A DNA stretch of 31,382 nt from an uncultured Eubacteriales bacterium (lineage in GTDB: Bacteria > Bacillota > Clostridia > Oscillospirales > Oscillospiraceae). The position numbers and the translations under genes are program-made. The notes beneath the pieces were generated by a model, which was not told where the DNA came from, searched no databases, and worked only from the letters and a program-made list of their open reading frames with translations. The stretch is taken from positions 1 through 31,382 of the forward strand of contig URPU01000019.1 of the NCBI GenBank assembly GCA_900549865.1. Direction: 5' to 3'. Positions 14,847 through 23,066 of the stretch are shown piece by piece (the stretch's first letter is position 1; the number at the start of each line of letters is the position of its first letter).

Positions 14847-16286
14847 TTAGTCCGTGCTCTCCGCGCGGCGAAGCTTATAGCCGTTGAGCGAGGAGAACGT
14901 GACGACATCGACAAGCTCATGCGTTGTCGTGTCGTAGACGATGAGCGTCATTTCGCTGCTGCCGAACCAGGACAGCCGCTTCCCGCCGAGGACAGCGTCC
15001 TGATACTCAAAGCTGACGGTCAGCTCCTCCCCGTCGAGCGTGAAGGTGACCACATCGCCGGAGACCGAGGCCGGAACATCCGCGCCGGAGGCGGTATTGC
15101 TGACGAGGAAAGCGTCGTTGTCCTTGGCGGACTTCAAGCCTGTAAAGCCGACGCTTTCAAGCTCCGCGGCGAGGGCGGAATACGCGTCGTTCTCCGTCCA
15201 CGGGCTCTGCTTTATCACGAGCGCCGCCCGGCCGCCGCGGCGAAGCTCGGCAAAGTAATCGGCATTATCGGTGATGGCGGCGAGATAATCGTCATTGACG
15301 GTGTGTGCGTTTATATCCCAGCTTGCATAGCGCGCATCGCCGCGGTGGTCGGCAATGCCGTACTCGCTTTGCAGGAACGCCCCCAGCCAATGCGCGACCT
15401 TGCGCGCGCCGCTGCCGTTCATATGCCGGTCAAGCGACCAGTCGGCTTCGGTGATGCCGGTCTCATCATCCATGAGGTTCATGTTGACAAAATTTAGGCC
15501 GTTTATAGACGCAATGTCGGAGACGGTATTATATATCGGCTGCGCGTCGCGCCGCTCCAGCGCGGGCGTTTTGAGAAGCATGAGAGGGATGCCGCGCTCA
15601 CGGCAGAGGGTGATGATCTTATTGAGATACTCAAGCTCCTTATCCATTATGTCGCGGCGCGCCGTGACGCCCGCGGCGCTTTCAAGCTCATAATTCCCCG
15701 TGCCGTAGAGAAGGTAGCTGCCCTTGAAGTTCTCAAGCCCGGCAGACCACGGGAACTGGGAGAAATCCTTCTCCGTCAGCTCGTCAAAGCGGCCGTGGTA
15801 AAGCGGGAAGCCGAGGAGAAGATTGAGCCATCTATCCTTCGGCGCGGAGACCTTGACGGCCTCAAGCTTATTGGCGGAGAGCTTCATGCCGGCGGTATTC
15901 TTTATCTGGTTCTGCTCCTCGGAATACTCATAATCGCTTATCGCGGCGGTGACCTCAAGCACGACGAGCTTGGGCGTCTGGTACTTGAGCGCCTCGACAA
16001 TGAAATGATAGGAGTTCCACAGCGGCTGCACGCCGCCCCAGAGGTCGTAGGCGGAAATGCCGTACTCCGTCCAGAGGGTGGCGGTGTCGATATTTATGCC
16101 GGAATGACTGTTGCCGACGAGGAGCACGTCAACCGTTCCGTCGGGCTGGGCGTAAAAATTCTGCATGGTGAGAACGCCGTCCACGCGCTTCATGACGAGG
16201 ACGCGGTTTGCGTACCACAGGCCGCCAAGGGCAATGGCGACGACGAGAAGGATGGCGAGCACCCTTGTTATTATCTTTCTATTCAT
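14847..16286 (-). CDS. SGNH-hydrolase-like acyltransferase partner of MBOAT, with extra C-terminal domain
   Basis: Membrane-anchored extracytoplasmic protein of 479 aa: one N-terminal helix (about 9-28), then an SGNH fold with the nucleophile in LLVGNSHSGIN (Ser60) and candidate Asp/His in DWSLDRHMN (282-288), a design like DltD, AlgJ and PatB. These proteins finish acyl transfer to a cell-wall or capsule polymer begun by an MBOAT protein. The partner MBOAT gene lies 10 nt upstream. AGGAGG next to the MBOAT stop codon gives a clear start. Residues about 340-460 form an added domain (DYFAELRRGGRAALVIKQS, ALAAELESVGFTGLK, AFLVSN) that resembles the ILEI/PANDER-like lectin fold; this is a low-confidence match. 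The acceptor polymer is unknown. Confidence 0.82.
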   Translation of the reverse strand: MNRKIITRVLAILLVVAIALGGLWYANRVLVMKRVDGVLTMQNFYAQPDGTVDVLLVGNSHSGINIDTATLWTEYGISAYDLWGGVQPLWNSYHFIVEALKYQTPKLVVLEVTAAISDYEYSEEQNQIKNTAGMKLSANKLEAVKVSAPKDRWLNLLLGFPLYHGRFDELTEKDFSQFPWSAGLENFKGSYLLYGTGNYELESAAGVTARRDIMDKELEYLNKIITLCRERGIPLMLLKTPALERRDAQPIYNTVSDIASINGLNFVNMNLMDDETGITEADWSLDRHMNGSGARKVAHWLGAFLQSEYGIADHRGDARYASWDINAHTVNDDYLAAITDNADYFAELRRGGRAALVIKQSPWTENDAYSALAAELESVGFTGLKSAKDNDAFLVSNTASGADVPASVSGDVVTFTLDGEELTVSFEYQDAVLGGKRLSWFGSSEMTLIVYDTTTHELVDVVTFSSLNGYKLRRAESTD

Positions 16287-16295
16287 ATCCGCCTC

Positions 16296-17768
16296 CTAGA
16301 ATCCAGCGTACACAAAGGCACTGGCGGAATACTGCGCGCCGTACACGCCAAAGACGACGATGGCAAAGAACAGCACAAGCACGAGAGCGGCGCGGAACAC
16401 GGGATTCTGCCGGAGGATGAACGCGCAGCTGTACCCATGCTCACGCAGGGCGGAAACGGCAAGCAGCACAAGCCCGCTGAGGATGCACACGCGCCAGTCC
16501 GTGGCGGTCATGCCCATGGTGCACAGCGACCCGTCAAAAAGCACCCACGGATTCCAGACCGTGAGCATCTGGCGGAAATACACCGCCGTGGCCTTGAGGC
16601 CGCCGATGCTGAACGGAACGACTATCGCTGCCATGAGCATAAAGACGATGAAGCGCTGAAGCATTTTATAGCCGAAGGTCTCGCGGTCGATGTGCAGCTT
16701 TTCGCAAAGGCGCAGCCTGTAAGGAAGCGTGAGCTGCCCGACGGCCATATAAAACGCGCCCATGAAGCCCCAGAAGGCGAAGGTCCACGCCGCGCCGTGC
16801 CACAGGCCGCTCACCGTGAAAACGATGAAGGTGTTGAGCATTTTGCGCGCCTTGCCCTTGCGGCTGCCGCCGAGGGGGATGTAGAGGTAATCCGTGAACC
16901 ACGTCATCATGGAGATGTGCCAGCGCCGCCACATATTGGCCACGCTTGTGGCAAACCACGGCTGGCGGAAGTTATCCGGGATATCGAAGCCGAATAGCGC
17001 CGCCACGGCAATGGCCATATAGCTGTAACCGGCGAAGTCCACATAGAGCTGGAGCATGGCGCAGGACATATGCACAAGCATGACCGCGCCGCCGTAGTTA
17101 TAATAGCTGGAAAAAACGTGCGTGACGAAGCCGGAAAGCCTGTCGGAAAGCACGAGCTTCAGAAACGCGCCCCAGAGGAAGGTGAAAAGGAATATCTGGA
17201 AGCGTTCAAAGCTGACCTCACGCCGCCGGCGTATCTGCGGAAGGAACGTTGACGCGCGGAGGATGGGGCCGGAAACTATCGTGGGGAAGAAGGAGACGAA
17301 GAGGCTGTAGTTGATAAGATCCCGCTCCGGCTCCGTCTTGCCGCTTTTGAGGTCGAGCAGGTATGTAGAGCTCTGGAAGGTATAGAACGCAAGGCCCACG
17401 GGCAGAAGCATCTTCGGCAGGGCGATCGACACGCCGAAAAGGCCGAGGACGGAGTTGAGATTGCCGAGAAGGAAATTCGTATACTTGAAAACGATGAGGA
17501 TGAGGATGTTGACAACAAAGGCCCAGGTATACACGCGGTCCTGCTTCTCCGCGCCCGCCTGCGCCGCGCCGATGCGCCCGCCGAGATAGGTGACGGCGAT
17601 GCTGAGTGCGAGAATGAGAAGATATTTCAGGTCATAGCTACCATAGAAGATAACGCTTGCGATGAGCAGCACGATATTCTGCCCGCGCGCCGTCCTTCCG
17701 GCAAGCACATATGCCAGAAAGCACAGCGGCAGAAGCACCGCCCAGAACTGAAAGCTGACAAATGACAT
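16296..17768 (-). CDS. MBOAT-family O-acyltransferase (AlgI/DltB/PatA type)
   Basis: Polytopic membrane protein of 490 aa that moves an acyl group, usually acetyl, across the membrane for O-acylation of a surface polymer. The MBOAT signatures are clear: SFFPTIVSGPILR (160-171), LYVDFAGYSYMAIA (241-254), WRRWHISMMTWFTDYLYIPL (280-299) and the catalytic-His motif SGLWHGAAWTF (His324). Length and order match AlgI-like members. AAGGA lies 8 nt before the ATG, and the gene starts 26 nt after asnA. The next gene is its SGNH partner, so the two form a transfer module. Targets such as peptidoglycan, capsule or lipoteichoic acid cannot be distinguished from the sequence. Confidence 0.94.
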   Translation of the reverse strand: MSFVSFQFWAVLLPLCFLAYVLAGRTARGQNIVLLIASVIFYGSYDLKYLLILALSIAVTYLGGRIGAAQAGAEKQDRVYTWAFVVNILILIVFKYTNFLLGNLNSVLGLFGVSIALPKMLLPVGLAFYTFQSSTYLLDLKSGKTEPERDLINYSLFVSFFPTIVSGPILRASTFLPQIRRRREVSFERFQIFLFTFLWGAFLKLVLSDRLSGFVTHVFSSYYNYGGAVMLVHMSCAMLQLYVDFAGYSYMAIAVAALFGFDIPDNFRQPWFATSVANMWRRWHISMMTWFTDYLYIPLGGSRKGKARKMLNTFIVFTVSGLWHGAAWTFAFWGFMGAFYMAVGQLTLPYRLRLCEKLHIDRETFGYKMLQRFIVFMLMAAIVVPFSIGGLKATAVYFRQMLTVWNPWVLFDGSLCTMGMTATDWRVCILSGLVLLAVSALREHGYSCAFILRQNPVFRAALVLVLFFAIVVFGVYGAQYSASAFVYAGF

Positions 17769-17794
17769 ACGTTTTATCCTTATTTATATATTTC

Positions 17795-18808
17795 TTACAG
17801 GAGCGTCACGCCGGCCTTCTCACAGGCGGAGACGGTCTCATCATCCCAGATGGAGGCCTGCACCTCGCCGATATGCGCCTTGCCGAGAAGCAGCATGGAA
17901 ATGCGCGACTGGCCGATGCCGCCGCCGATGGTCAGGGGAAGCTCCCCGTTCAAAAGCGCCTTATGGTACGGCAGGGTGCGGCGCTCATCATGGCCGGACA
18001 GGCTGAGCTGTCTGTCGAGCGACTCCGGATCGACGCGGATGCCCATAGAGGACACCTCCATCGCACAGCCGAGCCAGTCACACCAGAAGAGGATATCCCC
18101 GTTGAGCGTCCAGTCGTCATAGTCGGGAGCGCGGCCGTCATGCGGCTTGCCGGACTTGAGCGCGCCGCCGATGCCGATGATGAAAACGGTTTTATGCTCC
18201 TTCGTGAAGGCGTTCTCGCGCTGCTTGGGCGTAAGGCCGGGATACATATCCTCAAGCTGCTGCGCCGTGACGAAGGTGACGTGCCGCTCCAGCCGGCCGA
18301 GACGCTGGAGCTGGGGATATATGGCCTGCATGGTGTCCTGCGTGTCGCAGATGGCAGAGACGATGTCCATAACGGTGGACTTGAGATAGTCGATATTCCT
18401 GTTTTCGGGCAGGATGACCTTTTCCCAGTCCCACTGATCGACGTAGACGGAGTGGAGATTATCCAGCACGTCCTCATCGCGGCGGATGGCGTCCATGTCC
18501 GTGCACAGGCCCCTGCCGGGGTAGAACCCGTAGCGCTTGAGCGCGAGGCGCTTCCACTTTGCGAGGGAGTGGACGACCTGCGCGGTCTTGTCGGAACGGA
18601 GGATGTCGAAGGAGACGGGGCGCTCAACGCCGTTGAGGTCGTCATTCAGTCCGGAACCGGCCTCGACAAAGAGTGGGGCAGAAACACGGTAAAGATTCAG
18701 CGACGCGCAGAGCCTGTCCTCAAACAGGCGCTTGAGAAGCCCGATCGCCTTTTGCGTGTCGTAAATGCCAAGCAGGCTTTTGTAGCCTTCGGGAATTATG
18801 GAATTCAT
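17795..18808 (-). CDS. asnA: Aspartate--ammonia ligase (asparagine synthetase A)
   Basis: Makes asparagine from aspartate, ammonia and ATP, using a class II aaRS-like fold. The 337-aa length is standard. Recognisable segments include LYRVSAPLFVEAGSGLNDDL, PVSFDI, the central DQWDWEKVI, WCDWLGCAMEVSSMGIRVDP and the C-terminal LPLTIGGGIGQSRISMLLLG. The start overlaps the stop of the DUF4364 gene by 4 nt (ATGA), with AGAGAAAG upstream, so translation is coupled. Its grouping with a DUF4364 protein and the MBOAT pair appears to be one operon, although no functional link between asparagine synthesis and acyl transfer is evident. Confidence 0.97.
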   Translation of the reverse strand: MNSIIPEGYKSLLGIYDTQKAIGLLKRLFEDRLCASLNLYRVSAPLFVEAGSGLNDDLNGVERPVSFDILRSDKTAQVVHSLAKWKRLALKRYGFYPGRGLCTDMDAIRRDEDVLDNLHSVYVDQWDWEKVILPENRNIDYLKSTVMDIVSAICDTQDTMQAIYPQLQRLGRLERHVTFVTAQQLEDMYPGLTPKQRENAFTKEHKTVFIIGIGGALKSGKPHDGRAPDYDDWTLNGDILFWCDWLGCAMEVSSMGIRVDPESLDRQLSLSGHDERRTLPYHKALLNGELPLTIGGGIGQSRISMLLLGKAHIGEVQASIWDDETVSACEKAGVTLL

Positions 18809-19338
18809 GATTTCTTTCTCTTTTCCTCGCTCAAAAGAGCGATAAATTTCTGATAGTACGCCTCTGCCTCGCGGCGGAAGTTCGCCTCGATGAGCTTTGC
18901 CTGCGCCTCATCGGCACAGAGCAGGCGCATGTCGATTATCTCACCCTTGCCGTCGGACATGGCGAGATGGACCGTGAGGCCGCTGTCGGTCATGGAATGC
19001 TGCGTGACGATCATGGCCTCGCGGCGAAGCCTGTCGGCAACAGGCTCCAGCAGGCGCTCCGCCTTTTTGCGGACGGAGTACGGCAGGCTGCTTTCCACGG
19101 TGTCGGCGTTGCGCGCGCCCTTCTCCGTGATGCGGTAGCCCCCCTCGCACTCGTCTATATGCCCGGTATCGACAAGCTCACTGAGACAGTCGGAATAGTC
19201 AAAGTACCCCACTCCCCCGTCGCACTGGCACAGCTCAAGCAGAGTGTCAGGATCGACAACGCCGGGCAGGCGGCGCAGGATAAAAAGAATGAAGATTTTT
19301 ATATCCAGCTTTTCATGTATGAAGCCAAGTCTGTCCAT
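18805..19338 (-). CDS. DUF4364 family protein, probable winged-helix regulator
   Basis: Clostridial DUF4364 protein of 177 aa. The N-terminal 75 residues have the layout of a winged helix (KLDIKIFILFILRRL, DYSDCLSELVDTGHI, GGYRITEKG), and the C-terminal part begins with SLPYSVRKKAERLLEPVADRLRRE, followed by a strand-rich half (GLTVHLAMSDGKGEIIDMRL). DNA binding is inferred; no target is known. The ATG at 19338 is fixed by AAAGGAGG 5 nt upstream; the earlier in-frame ATG at 19365 lies near the predicted transcript start. It is the first gene of the operon continuing with asnA. Confidence 0.88.
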   Translation of the reverse strand: MDRLGFIHEKLDIKIFILFILRRLPGVVDPDTLLELCQCDGGVGYFDYSDCLSELVDTGHIDECEGGYRITEKGARNADTVESSLPYSVRKKAERLLEPVADRLRREAMIVTQHSMTDSGLTVHLAMSDGKGEIIDMRLLCADEAQAKLIEANFRREAEAYYQKFIALLSEEKRKKS

Positions 19339-19367
19339 ATTGCCCTCCTTTAAAATCTCAGGCATAT

Positions 19368-19396
19368 ATTTTATTATAATCCACGCCTTTTTTCAA
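19368..19396 (-). promoter_or_regulatory. Sigma-A promoter of the DUF4364-asnA-MBOAT-SGNH operon
   Basis: Minus-strand TTGAAA (19396-19391), 17-bp spacer, TAAAAT (19373-19368). A TATAAT a few bases upstream (19378-19373) has too short a spacer from the same -35. Confidence 0.7.
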
Positions 19397-19406
19397 GGAC
19401 TAAATC

Positions 19407-19434
19407 ACACAAATGCGGAGGCGGCGCATAGACT
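19407..19434 (+). promoter_or_regulatory. Possible sigma-K-type (mother-cell) promoter
   Basis: AC at 19409-19410 within CACAC, a 16-nt gap, then GCATAGACT (19426-19434) fits the B. subtilis sigma-K pattern (AC, 16-17 nt, CATA with T three bases later). No vegetative -35/-10 pair is present in the 110 nt before the gene. Short motifs occur by chance, so this is tentative. Confidence 0.4.
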
Positions 19435-19476
19435 GTATTGAAGTTTCTTCAATTCTGTTCATCAGGAGGTATATCT

Positions 19477-20283
19477 ATGGCCGACAGAGTTGTGCCCGGG
19501 CCGGTTGAAAGCTCGGCAAGCATCCGTGAAGCCGTATGCATCAATACAAAGAAGATATTCGACAGCTGCCGAGACAAGGACTGCGTGGATGACCTGAGAG
19601 TATACCCCACCGTCACTTCACAGTCCTACATAGAAAACGCCCTGAGCATTCGCCCAAGGTCTGCGGAGCTTTTATACGTAGATGTGAACGTGGAGCCTAT
19701 CGGCTTCAACCGCGGGTATTACACGGTGGACTGCACGTATTTCTACCGCGTGATATGCGAGACCTTCCCCGCCGGGCAGACGTGCACGGGGCTTGCCGTG
19801 TTCGACAAGCGCGTGATGCTGTTTGGAAGCGAGGGGAGCGTGAAGTCCTTCTCCTCCGACAGCGCGGTGCCGCTGGCCATGGCGGGCGACCTGCCGACGG
19901 CGGTGGTGAACTCCGTTGACCCCATCTGCCTGCACTGCAAGCTGGTCGATTCCGAGTGCCTGCTGCCCACGGACATAGAGCAGCGCCGCATCCCGGAATT
20001 CATATCGGCGGCGTTTTCCGAGGCGCTTGTGCTGACGGACACGGCGCGCCGCTGGTTCGTGACGATAGGCCAGTTCAGCATAATCCGCTTAGAGCGCGAC
20101 ACACAGCTTCTCATCCCCGCATACGACTACTGCATGCCCGACAAGGAGTGCCCCGGCGTTGCAAGCGACGAGGATCCCTGTATGCTTTTCAGCCGCATAC
20201 GCTTCCCCGTGGAGGAGTTTTTCCCTCCCGACAGCGTCTGCGAATGCGACGATTACCGCACGATAGCGTCAAAAAAGAAGTAA
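19477..20283 (+). CDS. Conserved Cys-rich clostridial protein, possible spore-associated protein
   Basis: Soluble protein of 268 aa with 14 cysteines, no signal peptide and no membrane segment. It belongs to a family I recall from clostridial genomes as uncharacterised, with hallmarks ADRVVPGPVESSASIREAVC, DCVDDLRVYPT, VNVEPIGFNRGYYTVDCTYF, GLAVFDKRVMLFGSEGSVK, and GQFSIIRLERDTQLLIPAYD YCMP. Cysteine pairs such as CLHC and CEC could support metal binding or disulphide cross-linking, as in coat proteins. The ATG at 19477 has AGGAGGT 6 nt upstream; an upstream in-frame ATG at 19438 lacks this. It is a single gene, divergent from the DUF4364 operon. The spore role rests on composition and the promoter pattern only. 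Confidence 0.78.
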   Translation: MADRVVPGPVESSASIREAVCINTKKIFDSCRDKDCVDDLRVYPTVTSQSYIENALSIRPRSAELLYVDVNVEPIGFNRGYYTVDCTYFYRVICETFPAGQTCTGLAVFDKRVMLFGSEGSVKSFSSDSAVPLAMAGDLPTAVVNSVDPICLHCKLVDSECLLPTDIEQRRIPEFISAAFSEALVLTDTARRWFVTIGQFSIIRLERDTQLLIPAYDYCMPDKECPGVASDEDPCMLFSRIRFPVEEFFPPDSVCECDDYRTIASKKK

Positions 20284-20294
20284 AGCGGATAAGG

Positions 20295-20337
20295 AAACGG
20301 CCGTATGTTTTCTCTTTCGGAAAGCATACGGCCGTTT
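20295..20337. terminator. Convergent hairpin terminator
   Basis: Perfect 13-bp stem AAACGGCCGTATG with CATACGGCCGTTT, lying between the Cys-rich gene and the lipoprotein gene that converge on it. The T-tracts are only three bases long on each side, so it may be a weak or bidirectional terminator. Confidence 0.7.
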
Positions 20338-20355
20338 GTGCCGCCGCAGGGCGCG

Positions 20356-21228
20356 TTACGCGCCGTAGAGCGTGTTGAAGCCGGTGAAGTCGAAGCTCTT
20401 CACGCAGTCCATCATCGCGTCCGCGTCGGATGCGCGGTCATTGCCGATGACGAAGGCATAGTTATTCAGGCTTGCGTAATAATCCGCGGTGGAGCTGAAA
20501 TCCACGCGCTGGAGCTCATCATAAAAATACATGCCGTAGGGCTGGGAAGCGCCGGGAATGCTGACGCTGGCAAAGACCTCGGACGCGGTGAGCTGATTGC
20601 TGGCCCCGTCGGCGACATTCGCCTGCGCGACGGCATCCACGCGGTAACAGCGCAGGTAGGCGGCGATGGGCCTGTTCTGCGCGGCGAGCAGCGTGTACAT
20701 CGGCCCCCAGTTATTCAGCACGTCCTCTGCGTCCAGCCTGTCAAGCACGGGCGCCCACTCGTTTTCGGACGTGAGCGAGGGAAGCATCGCGTTCTTCTGC
20801 CCGAGAGAGGTGAAGTACGGCCCGAACCACGAGGCGTAGAACATGATGTTGTTCTCATCCTGCGGGTCCTGCGCGAGTATCCACAGCTCCGCCTTGGACT
20901 TATCGGCGCTGCCGGACTGCTTGCCGGACTCGTTATAGAGCACCTTGCCGCTGTTGACGTCATACGCCTCATAAACAAGCTTCCAGCCCGCGGGGATATT
21001 GACCGTGAAAAGGTCGCAGGCGTAAAACTCCGTCGCCATGGTGCTCTGCGGCGCTTCCTCTGCGGCGGGAGTTTCTTCCGGCACGGGCGGTGTCAGCTCG
21101 ACCGAGTCCACAGGGGTCTCCGTCACGACAGGCGGAACGCTCTCACTGCCGCAGGCGGCGAGATTCAGCGCAAGGCAAAGGGCAAGCGCGGACAAAACGA
21201 CATTGCGAAAAAGCTTTTTCATTTTCAT
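20356..21228 (-). CDS. Putative lipoprotein of unknown function
   Basis: Exported lipoprotein of 290 aa. A type II signal peptide has a basic start, a hydrophobic core and lipobox LAAC (Cys26). It is followed by a Pro/Glu/Thr-rich tether (about 27-65) and a globular domain (about 66-290) with LFTVNIPAGWKLVYEAYD at its start. No family is recognised with confidence; the early strand pattern resembles small ligand-binding or PsbP-like domains of surface lipoproteins. It starts 40 nt after ribF and is the last gene before a hairpin terminator, so it may be the tail of the rimP-ribF operon. GGAG lies 12 nt before the ATG, a loose spacing. Confidence 0.82.
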   Translation of the reverse strand: MKMKKLFRNVVLSALALCLALNLAACGSESVPPVVTETPVDSVELTPPVPEETPAAEEAPQSTMATEFYACDLFTVNIPAGWKLVYEAYDVNSGKVLYNESGKQSGSADKSKAELWILAQDPQDENNIMFYASWFGPYFTSLGQKNAMLPSLTSENEWAPVLDRLDAEDVLNNWGPMYTLLAAQNRPIAAYLRCYRVDAVAQANVADGASNQLTASEVFASVSIPGASQPYGMYFYDELQRVDFSSTADYYASLNNYAFVIGNDRASDADAMMDCVKSFDFTGFNTLYGA

Positions 21229-21268
21229 TTCATTCTCATGCTCCTTTTCTTTTACCGTGTTTTATTTT

Positions 21269-22189
21269 TCAGCAGCCGTCTGTGGACTGCCTATGTTTGC
21301 GGAAGTATTCGCGCGCCGTCTGCGCGTCGGCATGGATCTGCGCGGAAAGCGCCTCATACGAGTCAAATTTGACCTCTGGTCTGATAAACTTGAAGAATTC
21401 AAGCCGCGCCTGACGGCCATAGAGGTTGCCGGAATAGTCGAGAAGGTGGCTTTCGACGTTGACGCGGTTCGCGTCGCTCACCGTGGGGCGGACGCCGACA
21501 TTCGTAACGGCGATGTAGCCGCTGCCGTCCTCAAGATACACCTTCGCGGCGTATACGCCGTGCCGGGGCACAAGGACGCCGTCCGGGAAGTACATATTTA
21601 TTGTGGGCGCGCCGAGATTCGTGCCGAGGTGGTAGCCGGAATGGACGGTATCGGAGAGAGTGTGCGGGTGGCCGAGGAAACGGTTCGCCGTTTCCATATC
21701 ACCGGCGGCGATAAGCTCCCTTATATAAGTGGAGCTGACGACGCGCCCATCTATGCACAGCGCGGGGATGATGTCACAGCCGAGGCCGTTTTCGTGGCAG
21801 TATTCCTGAAGCCGCGCGGCCGTCCCCTCCCCCTTATAGCCGAAGCAGAAGTCATGCCCGACGACTATCCACGCGATGCCAAGCTCAGCAATGAGCGAGT
21901 CGATAAACTCGCGCCACGGCATACGCATGACGTGCTGGTTGAAGTGCAGGAACACGACGTTGTCTATCCCGTAGCAGCGGCGGATGATCTCCTCCCGGCT
22001 GATGGCGCTGTTTATGAGCGGAACGTCCTTATGGAAAACCAGCGTGTCGGGGTGCACGTCAAAGCTGAGCACCGAGGGGGTGGCTCCGATCTCCGCCGCG
22101 CGGCGCTTCGTCATTTTGAGAAGCTCCCCGTGCCCCTTATGCACGCCGTCAAAAAAGCCGAGCGCAATGACTCTTTTTGTATCTGCCAT
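21269..22189 (-). CDS. ribF: Bifunctional riboflavin kinase/FAD synthetase
   Basis: Converts riboflavin to FMN and then FAD. The 306-aa protein has an N-terminal nucleotidyltransferase domain (VIALGFFDGVHKGHGELL; FDVHPDTLV; IVVGHDFCFGYKGEGTA; the STYIRELI motif) and a C-terminal kinase domain (about 185-300, LGTNLGAPTINMYF, HGVYAAKVYL, NVGVRPTV, the end ESHLLDY). The kinase motif, usually GRxLGFPTAN, reads GTNLGAPTIN with the Pro-Thr-x-Asn core kept. The start is ATG 22189, with GAGG 9 nt upstream, overlapping the last codons of truB. It is the ninth gene of the operon, a usual place for ribF in Firmicutes. Confidence 0.95.
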   Translation of the reverse strand: MADTKRVIALGFFDGVHKGHGELLKMTKRRAAEIGATPSVLSFDVHPDTLVFHKDVPLINSAISREEIIRRCYGIDNVVFLHFNQHVMRMPWREFIDSLIAELGIAWIVVGHDFCFGYKGEGTAARLQEYCHENGLGCDIIPALCIDGRVVSSTYIRELIAAGDMETANRFLGHPHTLSDTVHSGYHLGTNLGAPTINMYFPDGVLVPRHGVYAAKVYLEDGSGYIAVTNVGVRPTVSDANRVNVESHLLDYSGNLYGRQARLEFFKFIRPEVKFDSYEALSAQIHADAQTAREYFRKHRQSTDGC

Positions 22190-22193
22190 ATGC

Positions 22194-23066
22194 CTATACC
22201 TCAAAAAAGCTTTTTACAGTTTTCATGACGCCGCCCTGCGCGCGCCCGAGCATGAGAAATTCGCCGCATTCGGAATACACCCGGTAATCCCCGTCGGGCA
22301 GGGCGGGCGTCTTTATCTCATTGCCGCATTTTATGCGCCGTGTGCGCGCCTCGTCCGCGCGGTACTCCGGCAGGGCCGCCCAGAGGCTGTCCACAGGGAT
22401 AAGAAGTTCCTCCGCCGTGCCGGCCGCCGCGGCGGCGATGACCGCCTCCAGCGTATGCGCATGGGTCACGGGAATGCCGCCTATCTCCGTGCGGCGCAGC
22501 GCGCTCATACAGCCGCCGCAGCCGAGAGCCTGCCCGATATCGTGGCAGAGCGTGCGTATATATGTACCCTTCGAGCAGCGCACGTCCAGCACCCAGTCGC
22601 CCCCGTCGCAGCCGAGGACGCGGATATCGGATATGACGATGCTGCGGGGCTTTCTTTCGACCTCGCCGCCGCGGCGGGCGATATCGTAAAGCTTCTTCCC
22701 GCCGACCTTGATGGCGGAGTACATGGGCGGGATCTGCTGCTGTGCGCCGGTGAAGCGCGGCAGGAGCGATTCAAGCTGCGCCTGCGTGACAGTCTGCGCG
22801 CAGCGGCTTATTACAGCGCCGGTGACGTCCTGCGTGTCCGTCACGACGCCGAGGCGCAGATGCGCCGTATAACGCTTATCGTGCGCCTCCGCAAACTCGA
22901 CGGCGCGCGTCGCCCGGCCGGCGAAGAGCATGAGAAGCCCCGTGGCCATGGGGTCAAGCGTGCCGGAGTGGCCGATGCGCCGCTCATGCAGGACGCCCTT
23001 GAGCTTGACGACAACATCGCTGCTGGTCCAGCCGGAGGGCTTATCTATGAGCAGGATGCCGTTCAT
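22194..23066 (-). CDS. truB: tRNA pseudouridine(55) synthase TruB
   Basis: Forms the universal pseudouridine in the T-loop of tRNA. At 290 aa it has the family N-terminus MNGILLIDKPSGWTSSDVV, RRIGHSGTLDPMATGLL with the catalytic Asp, RYTAHLRLGVVTDTQD, and VRCSKGTYIRTLCHDIG. The start codon overlaps the nrnA stop by 4 nt (ATGA), and its own stop is 4 nt before ribF. Confidence 0.97.
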   Translation of the reverse strand: MNGILLIDKPSGWTSSDVVVKLKGVLHERRIGHSGTLDPMATGLLMLFAGRATRAVEFAEAHDKRYTAHLRLGVVTDTQDVTGAVISRCAQTVTQAQLESLLPRFTGAQQQIPPMYSAIKVGGKKLYDIARRGGEVERKPRSIVISDIRVLGCDGGDWVLDVRCSKGTYIRTLCHDIGQALGCGGCMSALRRTEIGGIPVTHAHTLEAVIAAAAAGTAEELLIPVDSLWAALPEYRADEARTRRIKCGNEIKTPALPDGDYRVYSECGEFLMLGRAQGGVMKTVKSFFEV

